A stretch of DNA of 64,000 nt from an uncultured Desulfatitalea sp. (GCA_937868765.1 CALMNL010000005.1:186001-250000); one strand, 5' to 3'. Shown: positions 1 through 10,741, counted from the stretch's first letter. Made by a program: numbers and translations. The notes: generated by a model from the letters alone, not told the origin.

Positions 1-684
1 CGCTACGAATTTGCCGTCGGTCCCGGCAAGACTGAAGCCGTAGAAGGGCGCCACACCTACGTGGACTACTATGCCAACGACGGCATCAAAATTCCCAGTG
101 CGCTGCAGATCACGCGCAACTATGCCAACGCCGCCAAGGCCATCGGCGGCGAGACGGTGTATGAATTCGAGGATGGCGGTTCACAGTTCCTGACCCTCAA
201 GGTCGTCAAGGAGAATGTAGAGGCCTGGGCCGCAGTGGAGGCCGCCGGCAATGGCATGTACAAGATCCATGTGATCGAGAAGGAGTTAATGCGCCAGGAT
301 GTGCAAGCCAACGCCGAAAGCCTGGCCGGCAGCATCCGCGCCTCCGGCAGGGCCGCTGTGTACGGCATTTACTTCGACACCGGCAGATCCGAGATCAAAC
401 CGGCCTCGGAACAGGCCATCGGCGAGATCGCCAAGCTGCTCAAAAGCGACCCCGGTCTGAAGCTTTACGTAGTCGGCCACACCGACAACGTGGGCGCCTT
501 CGACTACAACGTCAAACTCTCCCAGTCTCGGGCTGCGGCCGTGGTCGGCGCCCTGACCGGCAAGCACGGCATCGCCCCCGCCCGCCTGACACCCTTCGGT
601 GCCGGACCCACGGCACCGGTGGCGGCCAATACCAGCGAGGAAGGGCGCGCCAAGAACCGGCGCGTGGAACTCGTGGCGCAATAG
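1..684 (+). CDS. OmpA-family outer-membrane/periplasmic protein, 5' end cut off
   Basis: The reading frame is open from base 1, so the true start lies left of the window. The last ~110 residues form an OmpA/MotB-type peptidoglycan-binding domain: a YFDTG..EIKP strand, then the VVGHTDNVG motif and the SQSRA and AKNRRVEL motifs that contact diaminopimelate in this family. The upstream part (DYYANDGIKIPS, ...GGETVYEFEDGG) resembles the region that precedes the OmpA domain in periplasmic proteins with a DUF4892-like first half; that part is a weaker call. Expected role: tethering the outer membrane to peptidoglycan. It is followed by two secreted proteins on the same strand. Confidence 0.85.
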   Translation, partial: RYEFAVGPGKTEAVEGRHTYVDYYANDGIKIPSALQITRNYANAAKAIGGETVYEFEDGGSQFLTLKVVKENVEAWAAVEAAGNGMYKIHVIEKELMRQDVQANAESLAGSIRASGRAAVYGIYFDTGRSEIKPASEQAIGEIAKLLKSDPGLKLYVVGHTDNVGAFDYNVKLSQSRAAAVVGALTGKHGIAPARLTPFGAGPTAPVAANTSEEGRAKNRRVELVAQ

Positions 685-801
685 TCTGAAATCTAATACT
701 TGCCTTCGGCACGCTGCTTCGCCGCATTATGGGAGTGCGGCCGAAGGGGCCGGCTGCCGCTTTGACTGCGGCACCGCTGCTTCCCGGAAAGGAGTCGATC
801 G

Positions 802-1593
802 ATGTTCTACCGCCACTGCTTGTACTGCCTTTTGTGCCTGACTGCCTGGCTGCCCGTTTGCGGCTGGGCGGATCCACTATGTGTGCCGCAGGGTAGCGTC
901 CCCGAACTGCCGGATAATCCCTCCCACGGATGGCTCACCCGCCAGGATGCCGATCAGACCAGAGCCTATCTCCAGCAGTTCGCCGCCGGCGAGAGCCGCT
1001 GGGAGGGCGGGGCGCTGATCGTCCGCTGCGAAATCGAAGGCTCGGAGTCCAACGATATGACCGTGGCCCATGTGGAAAGCGCCGGCCCGCCCATGCCCGG
1101 AGTGGGTTTCGACAAGAAGTATTTCACCGACCTGGCCCAGCGCACGGGCCATACGGATCAGGAAGCCGATGTGTTGTACAACAAATACACGCGGCTCCAG
1201 GGCGTCTACTTCCGGCAGGTCCCCGATGGCCAGGGAGGCTTTATGAGCGAGGGGCAGGCGATATTCGACCGGCACAAGGCCCAGGCGCCGAGTGCTCCCG
1301 CACCCCCCTCGGCCGGCGAGCGGCAGAGCAAAGAAATGCAGGCCAAGGCCCTTAAAGAAAAGATCAAGGCCGCCCAGGCGAGAGGCGACATGCAGGAGAT
1401 GATGCGCCTGGCGGCCGAGGCTCAGCAACTCAATGCCCCCATGATGGCGCAGGCTGAACGGATCAACCAGGGCGCCGCCGACGAGCAGTGGCGCATGCTG
1501 GAAAACGCATACGGCGAGTTGGCGCAGGCCGCCTACCGCGTGCGCGTTACGCCAGCCTTTTCCGCCTGCCTGCAGTGCAGTTGGTCCGAATAG
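802..1593 (+). CDS. Secreted protein of unknown function
   Basis: 263 residues. The start is supported by a GGAAAGGAG ribosome site about 8 bases upstream. The N-terminus is a signal peptide (hydrophobic CLYCLLCLTAWLPVCGWA, cleavage likely after GWA). The middle carries no motif I recognise. Residues ~170-210 are alanine/lysine/glutamine-rich and likely helical (KEMQAKALKEKIKAAQARGD). Cysteines near both ends could form disulfides in the periplasm. It lies 12 bases before the next secreted protein, so the two are probably co-transcribed. I cannot assign a function. Confidence 0.7.
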   Translation: MFYRHCLYCLLCLTAWLPVCGWADPLCVPQGSVPELPDNPSHGWLTRQDADQTRAYLQQFAAGESRWEGGALIVRCEIEGSESNDMTVAHVESAGPPMPGVGFDKKYFTDLAQRTGHTDQEADVLYNKYTRLQGVYFRQVPDGQGGFMSEGQAIFDRHKAQAPSAPAPPSAGERQSKEMQAKALKEKIKAAQARGDMQEMMRLAAEAQQLNAPMMAQAERINQGAADEQWRMLENAYGELAQAAYRVRVTPAFSACLQCSWSE

Positions 1594-1605
1594 ACATCCG
1601 GGGGC

Positions 1606-3681
1606 GTGCCCATGTCCTATAGAACCGTATTGATGACTTTCGTTCTGATTTTGTTACAAATACAGGGGCCAGGCGCGGTGAACGCCTTGGCGCGAGAGGC
1701 AGAACGCTTTAACCGCATCGAAATCTGGCGGCTGCATGTGATGTGGCGCTGCATCCACCACGACAGCCAGGTCCGGGACCACCCGGCCAGCGACACTATC
1801 GAGGAACTCACCCAGAAAGGCGAGCTGAGCGGAACGGTGGATTTCAAACTGGTCAAGGCCAGGGACAGCAATGCCAATTTCTATCAATGGGAGACGCCGG
1901 ACGAAGAGAAGCCCGCCGGCCAGATCGCATTTGCCGCGGAAAACATGTCCAAATCCAAAAACAAGCGCACCGGCAAGTCAAGCTGGTTCAAGATGGCGGC
2001 CAACGCGGCCGGCATCGGCGACGGCGGCGCCCGACTCACCATCGACGCCCGCGCCGCAACGTTTCGGGTGGGTGGGTATGCGTCATCGGCCCAGGGGCAA
2101 TACGAACAGAGCACCAGCATGGGGCCGGCGGCGCGCGCGCCCATGGGGATCAACCTCTCGACGGGAAACGGCGATTGGGAGGGCGATTTGCCACGACAGG
2201 GCCTGACCATCTCCGGCGGCACCCGTCAGGTCACCTGCAATGCCCCCATCGTTCTCGCCGGACGCCCCATGGATGTGTCATGGACCCTCGAACCCTGGAA
2301 AGAGGAAGATCTGCCCGAAGTGTGGGTCGAGCCGCCGGGGGATTTCGTCCAGTGGATTCCCCAAGGCAACTGGCAGCAGCCCGACCGGCCGGGCAACACC
2401 GTGACGGTCTACATCCGGGTGCATGAAAAGGGGGACCGCGCCAAGCCCGCCAAAGCCAAACTCCAGTTTGCCCTGCCCAGCACCTCCGAAGAGAAGGGGG
2501 TGTGCCTCAACTGGCCGGCCGGCGCCGCGAAAAGCAGGGGGCTGCGTCTGCGTCAGGAGGACCAGGAGGACCCCCGCATCCGGGTCAAGGACGATACCCA
2601 TGCCGAAACCAGCGGTGAGGTCGAGGATGTGACCGTCGTGGTAAGCGCCTTCGACTACGGCGCCTGGGGCACCCTGCAGGTGAGCGGCCAAAAGGACGGT
2701 CAAAACCTGCCCGTCAATGTGCAGGGCAAAGCGACGCCGGACTTGATCATCCCCCTGGACGAGGACGGCAACCGCATCGCCGACGCCTGGGAGCAAAAAG
2801 AGGGAGTGCAGGGCTATCCGGCCACCTGGGATGGGGCCGAAGTGGCGGGGCAAACGGCCAAAGGCGACGGCCTGGAACTCTACGCCAAATATCGCGGGCT
2901 GCTGGTGCTGGAAGCCGGTGCGCGCATCCACAAGCGACTGCCCCCCAAGGAGAAATGCCATTTCGTCATCGATCCTACCGATGTGTTCGATTTCGAGCGC
3001 TGGTATCGCGCCTCCGGCATCCGCGCCTACCGGATCGACGACGCCCTCGCCCGGGAGCGGCGCGTGGATTTCAACGGCCCGGCCGCCCGTTCGGGCACCG
3101 GCAAGTACGCGGTCAAGTTGGAAATGATTCCAGGCATCATCGAGCCCGATCCCTGGCCGGGGGACGCCAATGCTGGGAACAATCCCTATCAGTATGCCTA
3201 CACCGCCGGCAGTACGCCCCGCGACGCCGAGCGTTGCCGCCTGTTCCCGGATCGGGTCCAAGGCATGATCGGCCGGGTGATTTCCAAGATGCGCAATGCA
3301 CTCGATCATCCCGGGGCGCCGGAGAACGCCGGGGAGCTGGCGGTCCTGGACAGCCTGGGCCGGCCCAGGGCGCAGATCAGGGCCCGCCTGGAGACCATCG
3401 ATGCCGCCGAACTCAAGCGCCTGACCCAGAAGATGATGGTGCTGAGCGCCATCCACGAGATGGGCCACGCTTGCGGCGTCACCGGCCATCTGAACGCCGA
3501 AGGAAAGGAGGACGAAGAGCTGGGGCGCTCGCCCCGATGCCCCATGAACTACCTGAACCAGCGCGAACGCCGGCTTTTCATTCTGGACGGTGCTCTGGGC
3601 GGCGACGGCCGCTTCTGCGAGGCCGCCCCCGACCAGTGTTGGACGCAGTTGAACGTCACATCCGAAGGACCGGCGGAGTGA
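1606..3681 (+). CDS. Large secreted protein with a metzincin-like zinc site
   Basis: 691 residues from a GTG at 1606; an ATG at 1612 (MSYRTVLM) is an equally good start. It has a signal peptide with a hydrophobic stretch ending near NALA. Around residues 617-628 it carries HEMGHACGVTGH, close to the metzincin zinc-binding signature HExxHxxGxxH but with the third histidine one residue late. A PMNYLN segment ~25 residues on could serve as a Met-turn. Near residue 385 an acidic DEDGNRIADAWE segment resembles thrombospondin-type-3 calcium loops. Most of the rest is unrecognised. I infer a periplasmic or exported metalloprotease-like protein; catalysis is not proven because of the altered spacing. 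Confidence 0.65.
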   Translation: MPMSYRTVLMTFVLILLQIQGPGAVNALAREAERFNRIEIWRLHVMWRCIHHDSQVRDHPASDTIEELTQKGELSGTVDFKLVKARDSNANFYQWETPDEEKPAGQIAFAAENMSKSKNKRTGKSSWFKMAANAAGIGDGGARLTIDARAATFRVGGYASSAQGQYEQSTSMGPAARAPMGINLSTGNGDWEGDLPRQGLTISGGTRQVTCNAPIVLAGRPMDVSWTLEPWKEEDLPEVWVEPPGDFVQWIPQGNWQQPDRPGNTVTVYIRVHEKGDRAKPAKAKLQFALPSTSEEKGVCLNWPAGAAKSRGLRLRQEDQEDPRIRVKDDTHAETSGEVEDVTVVVSAFDYGAWGTLQVSGQKDGQNLPVNVQGKATPDLIIPLDEDGNRIADAWEQKEGVQGYPATWDGAEVAGQTAKGDGLELYAKYRGLLVLEAGARIHKRLPPKEKCHFVIDPTDVFDFERWYRASGIRAYRIDDALARERRVDFNGPAARSGTGKYAVKLEMIPGIIEPDPWPGDANAGNNPYQYAYTAGSTPRDAERCRLFPDRVQGMIGRVISKMRNALDHPGAPENAGELAVLDSLGRPRAQIRARLETIDAAELKRLTQKMMVLSAIHEMGHACGVTGHLNAEGKEDEELGRSPRCPMNYLNQRERRLFILDGALGGDGRFCEAAPDQCWTQLNVTSEGPAE

Positions 3682-3721
3682 GCGACCGCGTTCGCGCTCG
3701 AGATCTGCATGAAACCGAACG

Positions 3722-5194
3722 TCAACGGACCAGCGGCAGATCGCAGCACCCCTTGGCCGGCAGCAGGGTTTCCCCCATGAGGTAGAGGTCCACCTCCCGG
3801 GCCGCCTCGCGGCCTTCGCTGATGGCCCAGACGATGAGGGACTGGCCCCGGTGGGCGTCGCCGACGCAGAAGATGCCGGGGGCGCTGGTCATGTAATGGC
3901 TGTCGGTCTGGATGGCGCCCTGGGAGGCGATCGCCAGGTTCAGCTGCCGGGCGATGGTGTTGGTCTCGGGACCGCTGTAGCCGATGGCGATGAGCACCAG
4001 GTCCGCCGGCCAGCGCTTTTCGGTGCCGGGCCGCTCGACGATTTTTGGGGGGGCGTTGGGCTGGGGCGTCAGGTCGATCTCCACGGTGACCAACCCCTTG
4101 ACCCGACCGTGGTCGCCGAGGAACGCCTTGGTCAGGATGCTCCAGTGGCGCTCGCCGCCCTCTTCGTGGGAGCTGCTGGTGCGCAGGCGCATGGGGTAGT
4201 AGGGCCAGGGCTGGTGTTCGGGCCGGCCGGCCGGCGGCATGGCCACGGCTTCGAAGTTGACCACCGACCTGGCCTTCTGGCGCAGGCTGGTGCCGATGCA
4301 GTCGCTGCCCGTGTCGCCGCCGCCGATGACGATCACATCCTTGCCCTGGGCGCTGATGGGGCTGATGCCCAGGGCCGCCAGATCGTCGCCGGCCGAAAGG
4401 CGGTTCTGGCGGGTGAGAAAATCCATGGCGAAGTGGATGCCGCCCAGCTCCCGGCCCGGCAGGGGCAGATCCCGGGGCACCGTGGCGCCCAGGCAGAGCG
4501 CCACGGCGTCGAAGGCCCGCAGCTCTTCCCGGCCGAAGGTCAGCCCGACATGGGCATTGGTGCGGAATTCGATTCCCTCGGCTGCCATGATCTTCAACCG
4601 CCGGTCGATGACGTGCTTTTCCATTTTGAAATCCGGGATGCCATAGCGCAGCAGGCCGCCGATGCGGTCGGCGCGCTCGAAGACCGTCACCTTGTGCCCG
4701 GCGCGGTTGAGCTGCTGGGCGCAGGCCAGGCCCGAAGGCCCGGAGCCCACCACGGCCACGCGCTTGCCCGTGCGCTGTTGGGGCGGCTGGGGTTGAATCC
4801 AGCCCTGGGCAAAGGCGTGCTCGATGATCTCCTTTTCGATCTGCTCGATGGTCACGGCCGGTTCGTTGATCGAGAGCACGCAGGCCTCTTCACAAGGCGC
4901 CGGGCAGAGGCGGCCGGTGAACTCGGGGAAGTTGTTGGTGGCCAGCAGCCGCTCGACGGCTTCGCGCCAGCGGTCCTTGTAGACCGCGTCGTTCCACTCG
5001 GGAATCAGGTTGCCCAGGGGGCAGCCCGAGATGCAGGTGGGCACGCCGCAATCCATGCAGCGGGCAGCCTGCTGGACGAGCTTCTCCCGGGGGAATGGCT
5101 GGTAGATTTCACGGAAGTCTTCCACCCGCTCTTCCACCGGCCGCCGCTTGGGCAGCTCGCGGGTGTGTTCTTTGAATCCTGTGGGTTTACCCAT
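3722..5194 (-). CDS. gltD: Glutamate synthase, small (beta) subunit
   Basis: 490 residues, normal for GltD. It takes electrons from NAD(P)H through FAD and iron-sulfur clusters to the large subunit, which makes two glutamates from glutamine and 2-oxoglutarate. The N-terminus has the cysteine-rich Fer4_20 domain ([16 protein letters not shown], then CPAPCEEAC). The FAD site follows as [14 protein letters not shown], then a second dinucleotide fold with [13 protein letters not shown], and a C-terminal [16 protein letters not shown] flavin-binding stretch. It lies 120 bases downstream of gltB on the same strand, the usual operon order. A G7 run occurs inside the coding sequence near 4047. Confidence 0.97.
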   Translation of the reverse strand: MGKPTGFKEHTRELPKRRPVEERVEDFREIYQPFPREKLVQQAARCMDCGVPTCISGCPLGNLIPEWNDAVYKDRWREAVERLLATNNFPEFTGRLCPAPCEEACVLSINEPAVTIEQIEKEIIEHAFAQGWIQPQPPQQRTGKRVAVVGSGPSGLACAQQLNRAGHKVTVFERADRIGGLLRYGIPDFKMEKHVIDRRLKIMAAEGIEFRTNAHVGLTFGREELRAFDAVALCLGATVPRDLPLPGRELGGIHFAMDFLTRQNRLSAGDDLAALGISPISAQGKDVIVIGGGDTGSDCIGTSLRQKARSVVNFEAVAMPPAGRPEHQPWPYYPMRLRTSSSHEEGGERHWSILTKAFLGDHGRVKGLVTVEIDLTPQPNAPPKIVERPGTEKRWPADLVLIAIGYSGPETNTIARQLNLAIASQGAIQTDSHYMTSAPGIFCVGDAHRGQSLIVWAISEGREAAREVDLYLMGETLLPAKGCCDLPLVR

Positions 5195-5314
5195 GGGGCA
5201 CCTTCATCTTATGTTTCATTGGGTACAATCTGTTATTGATAGCACGCTGGCAGGCGTATTCGGCGGCAGCTTTGTGGCACGTCCGCCGCAGGACCTCAGG
5301 GCTGCTTATTTTTC

Positions 5315-8300
5315 TCATTCCACCTGATCCTGGCTCAGCAGCGCCCGCTTGTAATCCACCGGCATGATCTTCACGAACCTGGGCCGAAGTTCTTCCCAGT
5401 TGTCGAGTACCCGCCGGGCCACCGGGCTCTGGGTGTACTCCCAGTGCCGCCGGATCATGGCCTGCACGTCAGCCGTCTCCTTCTCTTCTTCCAGGGCTTC
5501 CAACGCCACCATCTCCAGGTTGCAGCGGTGCTGGGCGAAATCGCCGATCTCGTCCAGCACATAGGCGATGCCGCCGCTCATGCCGGCCCCGGCGTTGCGG
5601 CCGGTGGGGCCCAGGATCACCACCCGGCCGCCGGTCATGTATTCGCAGGCATGGTCGCCGGTGCCTTCCACCACGGCACAGACGCCGCTGTTGCGCACGC
5701 AGAAGCGTTCACCCGCCTTGCCCCGGATGTAGGCTTCCCCGCCGGTGGCGCCGTAGAAGGCCACGTTGCCGATGATCACATTCTCTTCGGCCGCGAAGGT
5801 GGCCGCCAGTGGCGGCCGGATGATCAGCTTCGCACCGGACAGACCCTTGCCGAAGTAGTCGTTGGCATCTCCGTGGATGACGGCGGTCAAGCCCCGGGCG
5901 GCGAAGGCGAAGAAGCTCTGGCCCGCCGCCCCCTGGCAGTGCAGGCGGATGGTGTCGTCGGGCAGCCCAGCTTCGCCGTAGCGCCGGGCGATCTCGCTGC
6001 TCAGGCGCGTGCCCACGGTGCGGTGCACGTTGCCCAGTTTGACCTGGATCTCCACCGGCTGCTTCTTCTCGATGGCCGGCGCGGCGGCGGCGCGAATGAC
6101 CTCGTCCACACTCTCGTCCACCGGCTGGGCCTGGATGTCGCCGCAGTGGTCCATGATGTGCACCGGGGTGCGTGCCCGCTGGACCACGTCGGAAAGATCC
6201 ACTCCCTGGGCCTTCCAGTGGTCCACGGCCGGGGCGAACGCCAGGCGGTCGGCCTTGCCCACCATCTCGGCCACCCTCCGGAACCCCAGACGGGCCATGA
6301 TCAGCCGCAACTCTTCGGCGATGAAGCGCATCATGGTGATCACGCTTTCGGGCCGGCCGGCGAATTTCTTGCGCAATTCGGGGTCCTGGGTGGCGATGCC
6401 CACCGGGCAGGTGTTCAGGTGGCACACGCGCATCATGATGCACCCCAAAGCCACCAGGGAGAGGGTGCCGAAGCCGAACTCCTCGGCGCCGAGCAAACAG
6501 GCGATGGCCACGTCCCGGCCGGTTTTGAGCTGGCCGTCGCACTCGAGCACGGCCCGCCTGCGCAGGCCGTTGAGCACCAGGGTCTGGTGGGCTTCGGGCA
6601 GCCCCAGCTCCCAGGGCACGCCCGAATAGCGGATCGAGCCCTGGGGCGCGGCGCCGGTGCCGCCGGTGTCGCCGCTGATCAGGACGCAGTCGGCGCCGCC
6701 CTTGACCACGCCGGCGGCGATGGTGCCGACACCCACGGTGGAGACCAGCTTGACGCTGATGCGCGCCTGGGCGTTGGCCCGCTTGAGATCGAAGATCAAC
6801 TGGGAGAGATCCTCGATGGAGTAGATATCATGGTGCGGCGGCGGCGAGATCAGGCCCACATAGGGCGTGCTGCGGCGCGTCTTGGCGATCCAGGGGTAGA
6901 CTTTGAAACCCGGCAATTGGCCGCCTTCGCCGGGCTTGGCGCCCTGGGCCATTTTGATCTGGATCTCCCGGGCGCTGGCGAGGTAGGCGGCGGTGACGCC
7001 GAAGCGGCCCGAGGCTACCTGCTTGATGGCGCTGTTGCGAACGTCGCCGTTGGGATCGGGGGTGAAGCGGTCGGCGTCCTCGCCGCCCTCGCCGCTGTTG
7101 CTGCGGCCGCCCATGCGGTTCATGGCGATGGCCAGGGTTTCGTGGGCCTCCTTGCTGATCGAACCGTAGGACATGGCGCCGGTCTTGAAACGCTTGACGA
7201 TTTCGGTCCAGGGTTCGACCTCTTCCAGGGGCACCGGCTTGTCCCAGGGTTTGAAGTCGATGAGGCCGCGCAGCAATCCTTCGCCGCGGTTCTGTTGGTC
7301 CACCCCGGCGGAGAATTCCTGCCAGCTTTTCCAATCTTCTTTGTAGATGGCCTGGCGGAAGCGGGCCAGCATGACGGGGTTGTACTGATGGGCTTCCCCG
7401 TCCCGGCGCCATTTGTAGCGGCCGCCGGACGGCAGCAATTGGGCACCGGTGCGCTCCGGGGCCTTGAAGGCCCGGTCGTGGCGCGTCTGGACTTCGGCGG
7501 CCAGGGCCGCCAGGTCGGCGCCGCCGATGCGCGTGGCCGTATCGGTGAAGAAGCGGTCCACCAGCTCAGGATTGAGCCCCAGGCATTCGAAGATCTGGGC
7601 CCCCTGGTAGCTTTGCAGGGTGGAGATGCCGATCTTGGACATCACCTTGAGGATGGCCCCTTCCAGGGCATGAATGTAGTTGGGGATGGCCTGGGCCTGT
7701 TCTTCCAGGGCGATTTCCCCAGAAGCCACGAGATCGGTGATCGCCTCATAGGCCAGGTAGGGGCAGACGGCGCCGGCGCCGAAACCCAGCAGGCAGCAGA
7801 TGTGGTGGGTCTCGCGCGGTTCGGCGCTCTCCACCACCAGGCTGCAGCGGGAGCGCAGCCCCTGGCGAATCAGGTGATGGTGCACGGCCGCTACCGCCAG
7901 CAGGGCCGGCACGGGCGCGCGCCGGGCATCCGCAGTCCGGTCGGAGAGAATCAGGACGGTGGCGCCGTCTTCCACCGCTTTGGCGCCCTGCCGGCAGAGC
8001 CGTTCCAGGGCTTCCTCGAGGCCTTCACCGCCTGAACCGGCCGCAAAGCCGCACTGCAGGGTGACCGCGCGCAGGCCAGGGCGATCCAGTTCCCGTAACA
8101 GGGACATATGGCCGTTGGTCAGGATGGGGCTTTCCAGCTTGAGGCGGCGGCAGTGCTCCGGCGACTCTTCCAGCAGGCTGCCTTCACCACCCAGATAGGC
8201 GTTCAGGGAGGTCACAAGCGCCTCGCGGATAGCATCCAGGGGCGGGTTGGTCACCTGGGCGAAGAGCTGTTTGAAGTAGTCGTAGAGTAACCGCGATTTG

Positions 8301-9868
8301 CGCGACAGGATGGCCGGCGGGATGTCGTCGCCCATGGAGCCCACGGCCTCCTTGCCTTCCCGGACCATGGGCGGTAGCAGCATTTTGAGGTCTTCCTGGG
8401 TGTAGCCGAAGAGCAGCCGTTTCTGCCAGGGTGTCATGGCCGGTCCGGGGGTCGCTTCCAACGCCGTGTTTTTCCGGTCTTCTTTCTCCAACATGGCCAG
8501 GGTGACCAGGTTCTCGTCGAGCCACTGGCGGTAGGGTTGCCGCCCGCTCACGGCCGCTTTGATCTCTTCGTCCTCGATGATCCGGCCGGCCGCGAGGTCG
8601 GCCAGGAACATGCGGCCGGGCTGCAAACGCCCTTTTTGAAGTACCCGCTCGGGGGCGATGGGCAGCACGCCGGTTTCCGAAGCCAGCACCACCAGACCGT
8701 CGCGGGTGACCGTGTAGCGCGAGGGGCGCAGGCCGTTACGGTCCAGCACGGCGCCGATGAGCCGGCCGTCGCTGAAGGGCACGGTGGCCGGCCCGTCCCA
8801 GGGCTCCATGCTGCAGGCGTGGTATTCATAAAAGGCGCGCTTGGTGTCGGGCATGGTGTCGTGGTGCTGCCACGCTTCGGGGATGAGCATCATGATGCAG
8901 TGGGGCAGCGATCGACCGCTGTGGTAGAGCAGTTCCACCACGCTGTCCAGGGCCGCCGAATCGCTCGATCCGGGCCGCACGATGGGCAGCAGTTTGCCGA
9001 TGTGCTTGCCGAACTTGGCGGCGCCGAAGCGCGCTTCCCGGGATTTGAGCCAGTTGAGGTTGCCGCGCAATGAATTGATTTCGCCGTTGTGGGCGATAAA
9101 GCGGAAGGGGTGGGCCAGGGCCCAGGCCGGAAAGGTGTTGGTGCTGTAGCGCTGATGCACCATGGCCAGGGCACTCTCCATCTCCGGTTCGCTCAGGTCG
9201 CTGAAGTAGCCTTTGAGCTGGTGGGCCACGAACATGCCTTTGTAGATCAAGGTGCGGCTGGAGAGGCTGGGGATGTGGAAATAGCCGCCCTGGGCCAGGC
9301 CGGCCTGGGCCACGACCTTTTCGGCCTGACGCCGGATCAGGTAGAGCACCCGCTCGAAGTGATCCTGGTCCTCGAGCTGCCTGGACCGTCCGATGAATAC
9401 CTGATGTATTTCGGGTTCGACGTGACGCGACAGGGGGCCCAGCACATCGCTCTTCACCGGGATCTTACGCCAGCCGAGCACGGTCTGGCCCTCGAGCCGC
9501 ACCATCTTTTCCAGGGTCTGTTTGCAGCGTTCCTGCTGCTGGATATCCGGGGGCAGGAACACCAGGCCGGCGGCATAGTGCCCCGGCCCGGGCAGGTCGA
9601 TGCCCTCGGCCTTGCAGGCGGCGCGCAGAAATCGGTCGGGCATCTGCAGCATGATGCCGGCGCCGTCGCCGGTATCCGCATCGCAGGCATAGGCCCCGCG
9701 ATGGGAAAGGTTCAGCAGGATCTGCAGCCCCTGTTCGACGATATCGTGGGAGGGCGTACCATTGAGGCGGCAGACGAAGCCCACGCCGCAGGCGTCGTGC
9801 TCGAAACGCGGGTCGTACAAACCTGCGGCCGGGGGCGCACCAGGGAAGGGAAAGGCATCGGAAGTCAT
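5315..9868 (-). CDS. gltB: Glutamate synthase, large (alpha) subunit
   Basis: 1517 residues from the ATG at 9868, which has GAGAGGA six bases upstream; the longer open frame to 9961 lacks such a site. The protein releases ammonia from glutamine and channels it to 2-oxoglutarate. Cys27 in HDACGVGF is the expected N-terminal nucleophile after removal of a short propeptide, starting the class II glutamine amidotransferase domain. The central and FMN-binding synthase domains follow (RRSTPYVGLISPPPHHD, GADCVLISGDTGGTG). The 3Fe-4S ligands appear as C-x5-C-x4-C in CIMMRVCHLNTC. The C-terminal GXGXG-type beta-helix domain ends the protein. It forms an operon with gltD. Confidence 0.97.
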   Translation of the reverse strand: MTSDAFPFPGAPPAAGLYDPRFEHDACGVGFVCRLNGTPSHDIVEQGLQILLNLSHRGAYACDADTGDGAGIMLQMPDRFLRAACKAEGIDLPGPGHYAAGLVFLPPDIQQQERCKQTLEKMVRLEGQTVLGWRKIPVKSDVLGPLSRHVEPEIHQVFIGRSRQLEDQDHFERVLYLIRRQAEKVVAQAGLAQGGYFHIPSLSSRTLIYKGMFVAHQLKGYFSDLSEPEMESALAMVHQRYSTNTFPAWALAHPFRFIAHNGEINSLRGNLNWLKSREARFGAAKFGKHIGKLLPIVRPGSSDSAALDSVVELLYHSGRSLPHCIMMLIPEAWQHHDTMPDTKRAFYEYHACSMEPWDGPATVPFSDGRLIGAVLDRNGLRPSRYTVTRDGLVVLASETGVLPIAPERVLQKGRLQPGRMFLADLAAGRIIEDEEIKAAVSGRQPYRQWLDENLVTLAMLEKEDRKNTALEATPGPAMTPWQKRLLFGYTQEDLKMLLPPMVREGKEAVGSMGDDIPPAILSRKSRLLYDYFKQLFAQVTNPPLDAIREALVTSLNAYLGGEGSLLEESPEHCRRLKLESPILTNGHMSLLRELDRPGLRAVTLQCGFAAGSGGEGLEEALERLCRQGAKAVEDGATVLILSDRTADARRAPVPALLAVAAVHHHLIRQGLRSRCSLVVESAEPRETHHICCLLGFGAGAVCPYLAYEAITDLVASGEIALEEQAQAIPNYIHALEGAILKVMSKIGISTLQSYQGAQIFECLGLNPELVDRFFTDTATRIGGADLAALAAEVQTRHDRAFKAPERTGAQLLPSGGRYKWRRDGEAHQYNPVMLARFRQAIYKEDWKSWQEFSAGVDQQNRGEGLLRGLIDFKPWDKPVPLEEVEPWTEIVKRFKTGAMSYGSISKEAHETLAIAMNRMGGRSNSGEGGEDADRFTPDPNGDVRNSAIKQVASGRFGVTAAYLASAREIQIKMAQGAKPGEGGQLPGFKVYPWIAKTRRSTPYVGLISPPPHHDIYSIEDLSQLIFDLKRANAQARISVKLVSTVGVGTIAAGVVKGGADCVLISGDTGGTGAAPQGSIRYSGVPWELGLPEAHQTLVLNGLRRRAVLECDGQLKTGRDVAIACLLGAEEFGFGTLSLVALGCIMMRVCHLNTCPVGIATQDPELRKKFAGRPESVITMMRFIAEELRLIMARLGFRRVAEMVGKADRLAFAPAVDHWKAQGVDLSDVVQRARTPVHIMDHCGDIQAQPVDESVDEVIRAAAAPAIEKKQPVEIQVKLGNVHRTVGTRLSSEIARRYGEAGLPDDTIRLHCQGAAGQSFFAFAARGLTAVIHGDANDYFGKGLSGAKLIIRPPLAATFAAEENVIIGNVAFYGATGGEAYIRGKAGERFCVRNSGVCAVVEGTGDHACEYMTGGRVVILGPTGRNAGAGMSGGIAYVLDEIGDFAQHRCNLEMVALEALEEEKETADVQAMIRRHWEYTQSPVARRVLDNWEELRPRFVKIMPVDYKRALLSQDQVE

Positions 9869-9991
9869 CAGCATTCCTCTCGGATCAGGCAGCCAAACGG
9901 CCTGCCTGCAAGACACATCAGGCCATGCGCGGCACGCCGCCCATGGCCTGATACGACCCAATGAAAGCGTCCTGTGAAGGGCGCCGTCGGC

Positions 9992-10732
9992 CTAATCCAT
10001 CTGCAGGTCGTCCGGCAGATCGGCATTGGTATAGACCTTTTGCACGTCGTCCAGATCCTCCAGGGCCTCGATCAAACGGACCAGGCGCTGGGCGGTCTCG
10101 CCCTCCACCGGCGTCATGTTCTGGGGCACCATGGTCACCTCTGCGGCCACATGGACAATGCCTTTGGCTTCGATGGCGGCCTTGACCTCTTCGAAGGTGT
10201 CGGGATCGGCTATGATTTCGAAGCTGTCGCCGTCGTCGCGCACATCCTCGGCCCCGGCCTCCAGGGCCACTTCCATGAGCGTGTCTTCGGCCACGGCGCT
10301 CTTTTCCACCACCATGTAGCCCTTTTTCTTGAACATCCAGGCCACGCAGCCGCTTTCGCCCATATTGCCGCCGTGTTTGGCCAGGGCATGGCGGATCTCG
10401 GAAACGGCGCGGTTCTTGTTGTCGGCCAACGAGTCGATGAGCACGGCCACCCCGCCCGGTCCGTAACCTTCGTAGGTGGACTCTTCGTAGTTGACTCCTT
10501 CCAATTCACCGGTGCCTTTTTTGATGGCCCGTTCGATGTTGTCCTTGGGCATATTCTCGGCCTTGGCTTCCATGACGGCGGCCCGCAGACGGGGGTTGGA
10601 ATTGATGTCGCCGCTGCCGGTGCGCGCCGCCACGGTGATCTCCTTGATCAGCTTGGTGAAGATCTTGCCGCGCCGGGCGTCGGCCGCGCCTTTTTTGTGT
10701 TTGATATTGGCCCATTTGCTGTGCCCTGACAT
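9992..10732 (-). CDS. YebC/PmpR family protein (TACO1-like)
   Basis: 246 residues, the family's usual length. The start [19 protein letters not shown] and the following [12 protein letters not shown] are the classic YebC signature. Members act as DNA-binding regulators (PmpR) or as translation factors that relieve ribosome stalling at proline stretches (reported for YebC and mitochondrial TACO1). Which role applies here cannot be told from sequence. It starts 9 bases after the rlmE stop, so the two are co-transcribed, and lies just upstream of gltB. Confidence 0.95.
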   Translation of the reverse strand: MSGHSKWANIKHKKGAADARRGKIFTKLIKEITVAARTGSGDINSNPRLRAAVMEAKAENMPKDNIERAIKKGTGELEGVNYEESTYEGYGPGGVAVLIDSLADNKNRAVSEIRHALAKHGGNMGESGCVAWMFKKKGYMVVEKSAVAEDTLMEVALEAGAEDVRDDGDSFEIIADPDTFEEVKAAIEAKGIVHVAAEVTMVPQNMTPVEGETAQRLVRLIEALEDLDDVQKVYTNADLPDDLQMD

Positions 10733-10741
10733 AGGTTCCTC

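Noticed and set aside
3851-5239. 462-codon open frame antisense to gltD
   Set aside because: Mirror frame of gltD with no recognisable motif.
5444-8035. 863-codon open frame antisense to gltB
   Set aside because: Low-complexity G/A/H/Q-rich translation typical of the mirror frame of a GC-rich gene; gltB itself is unmistakable.
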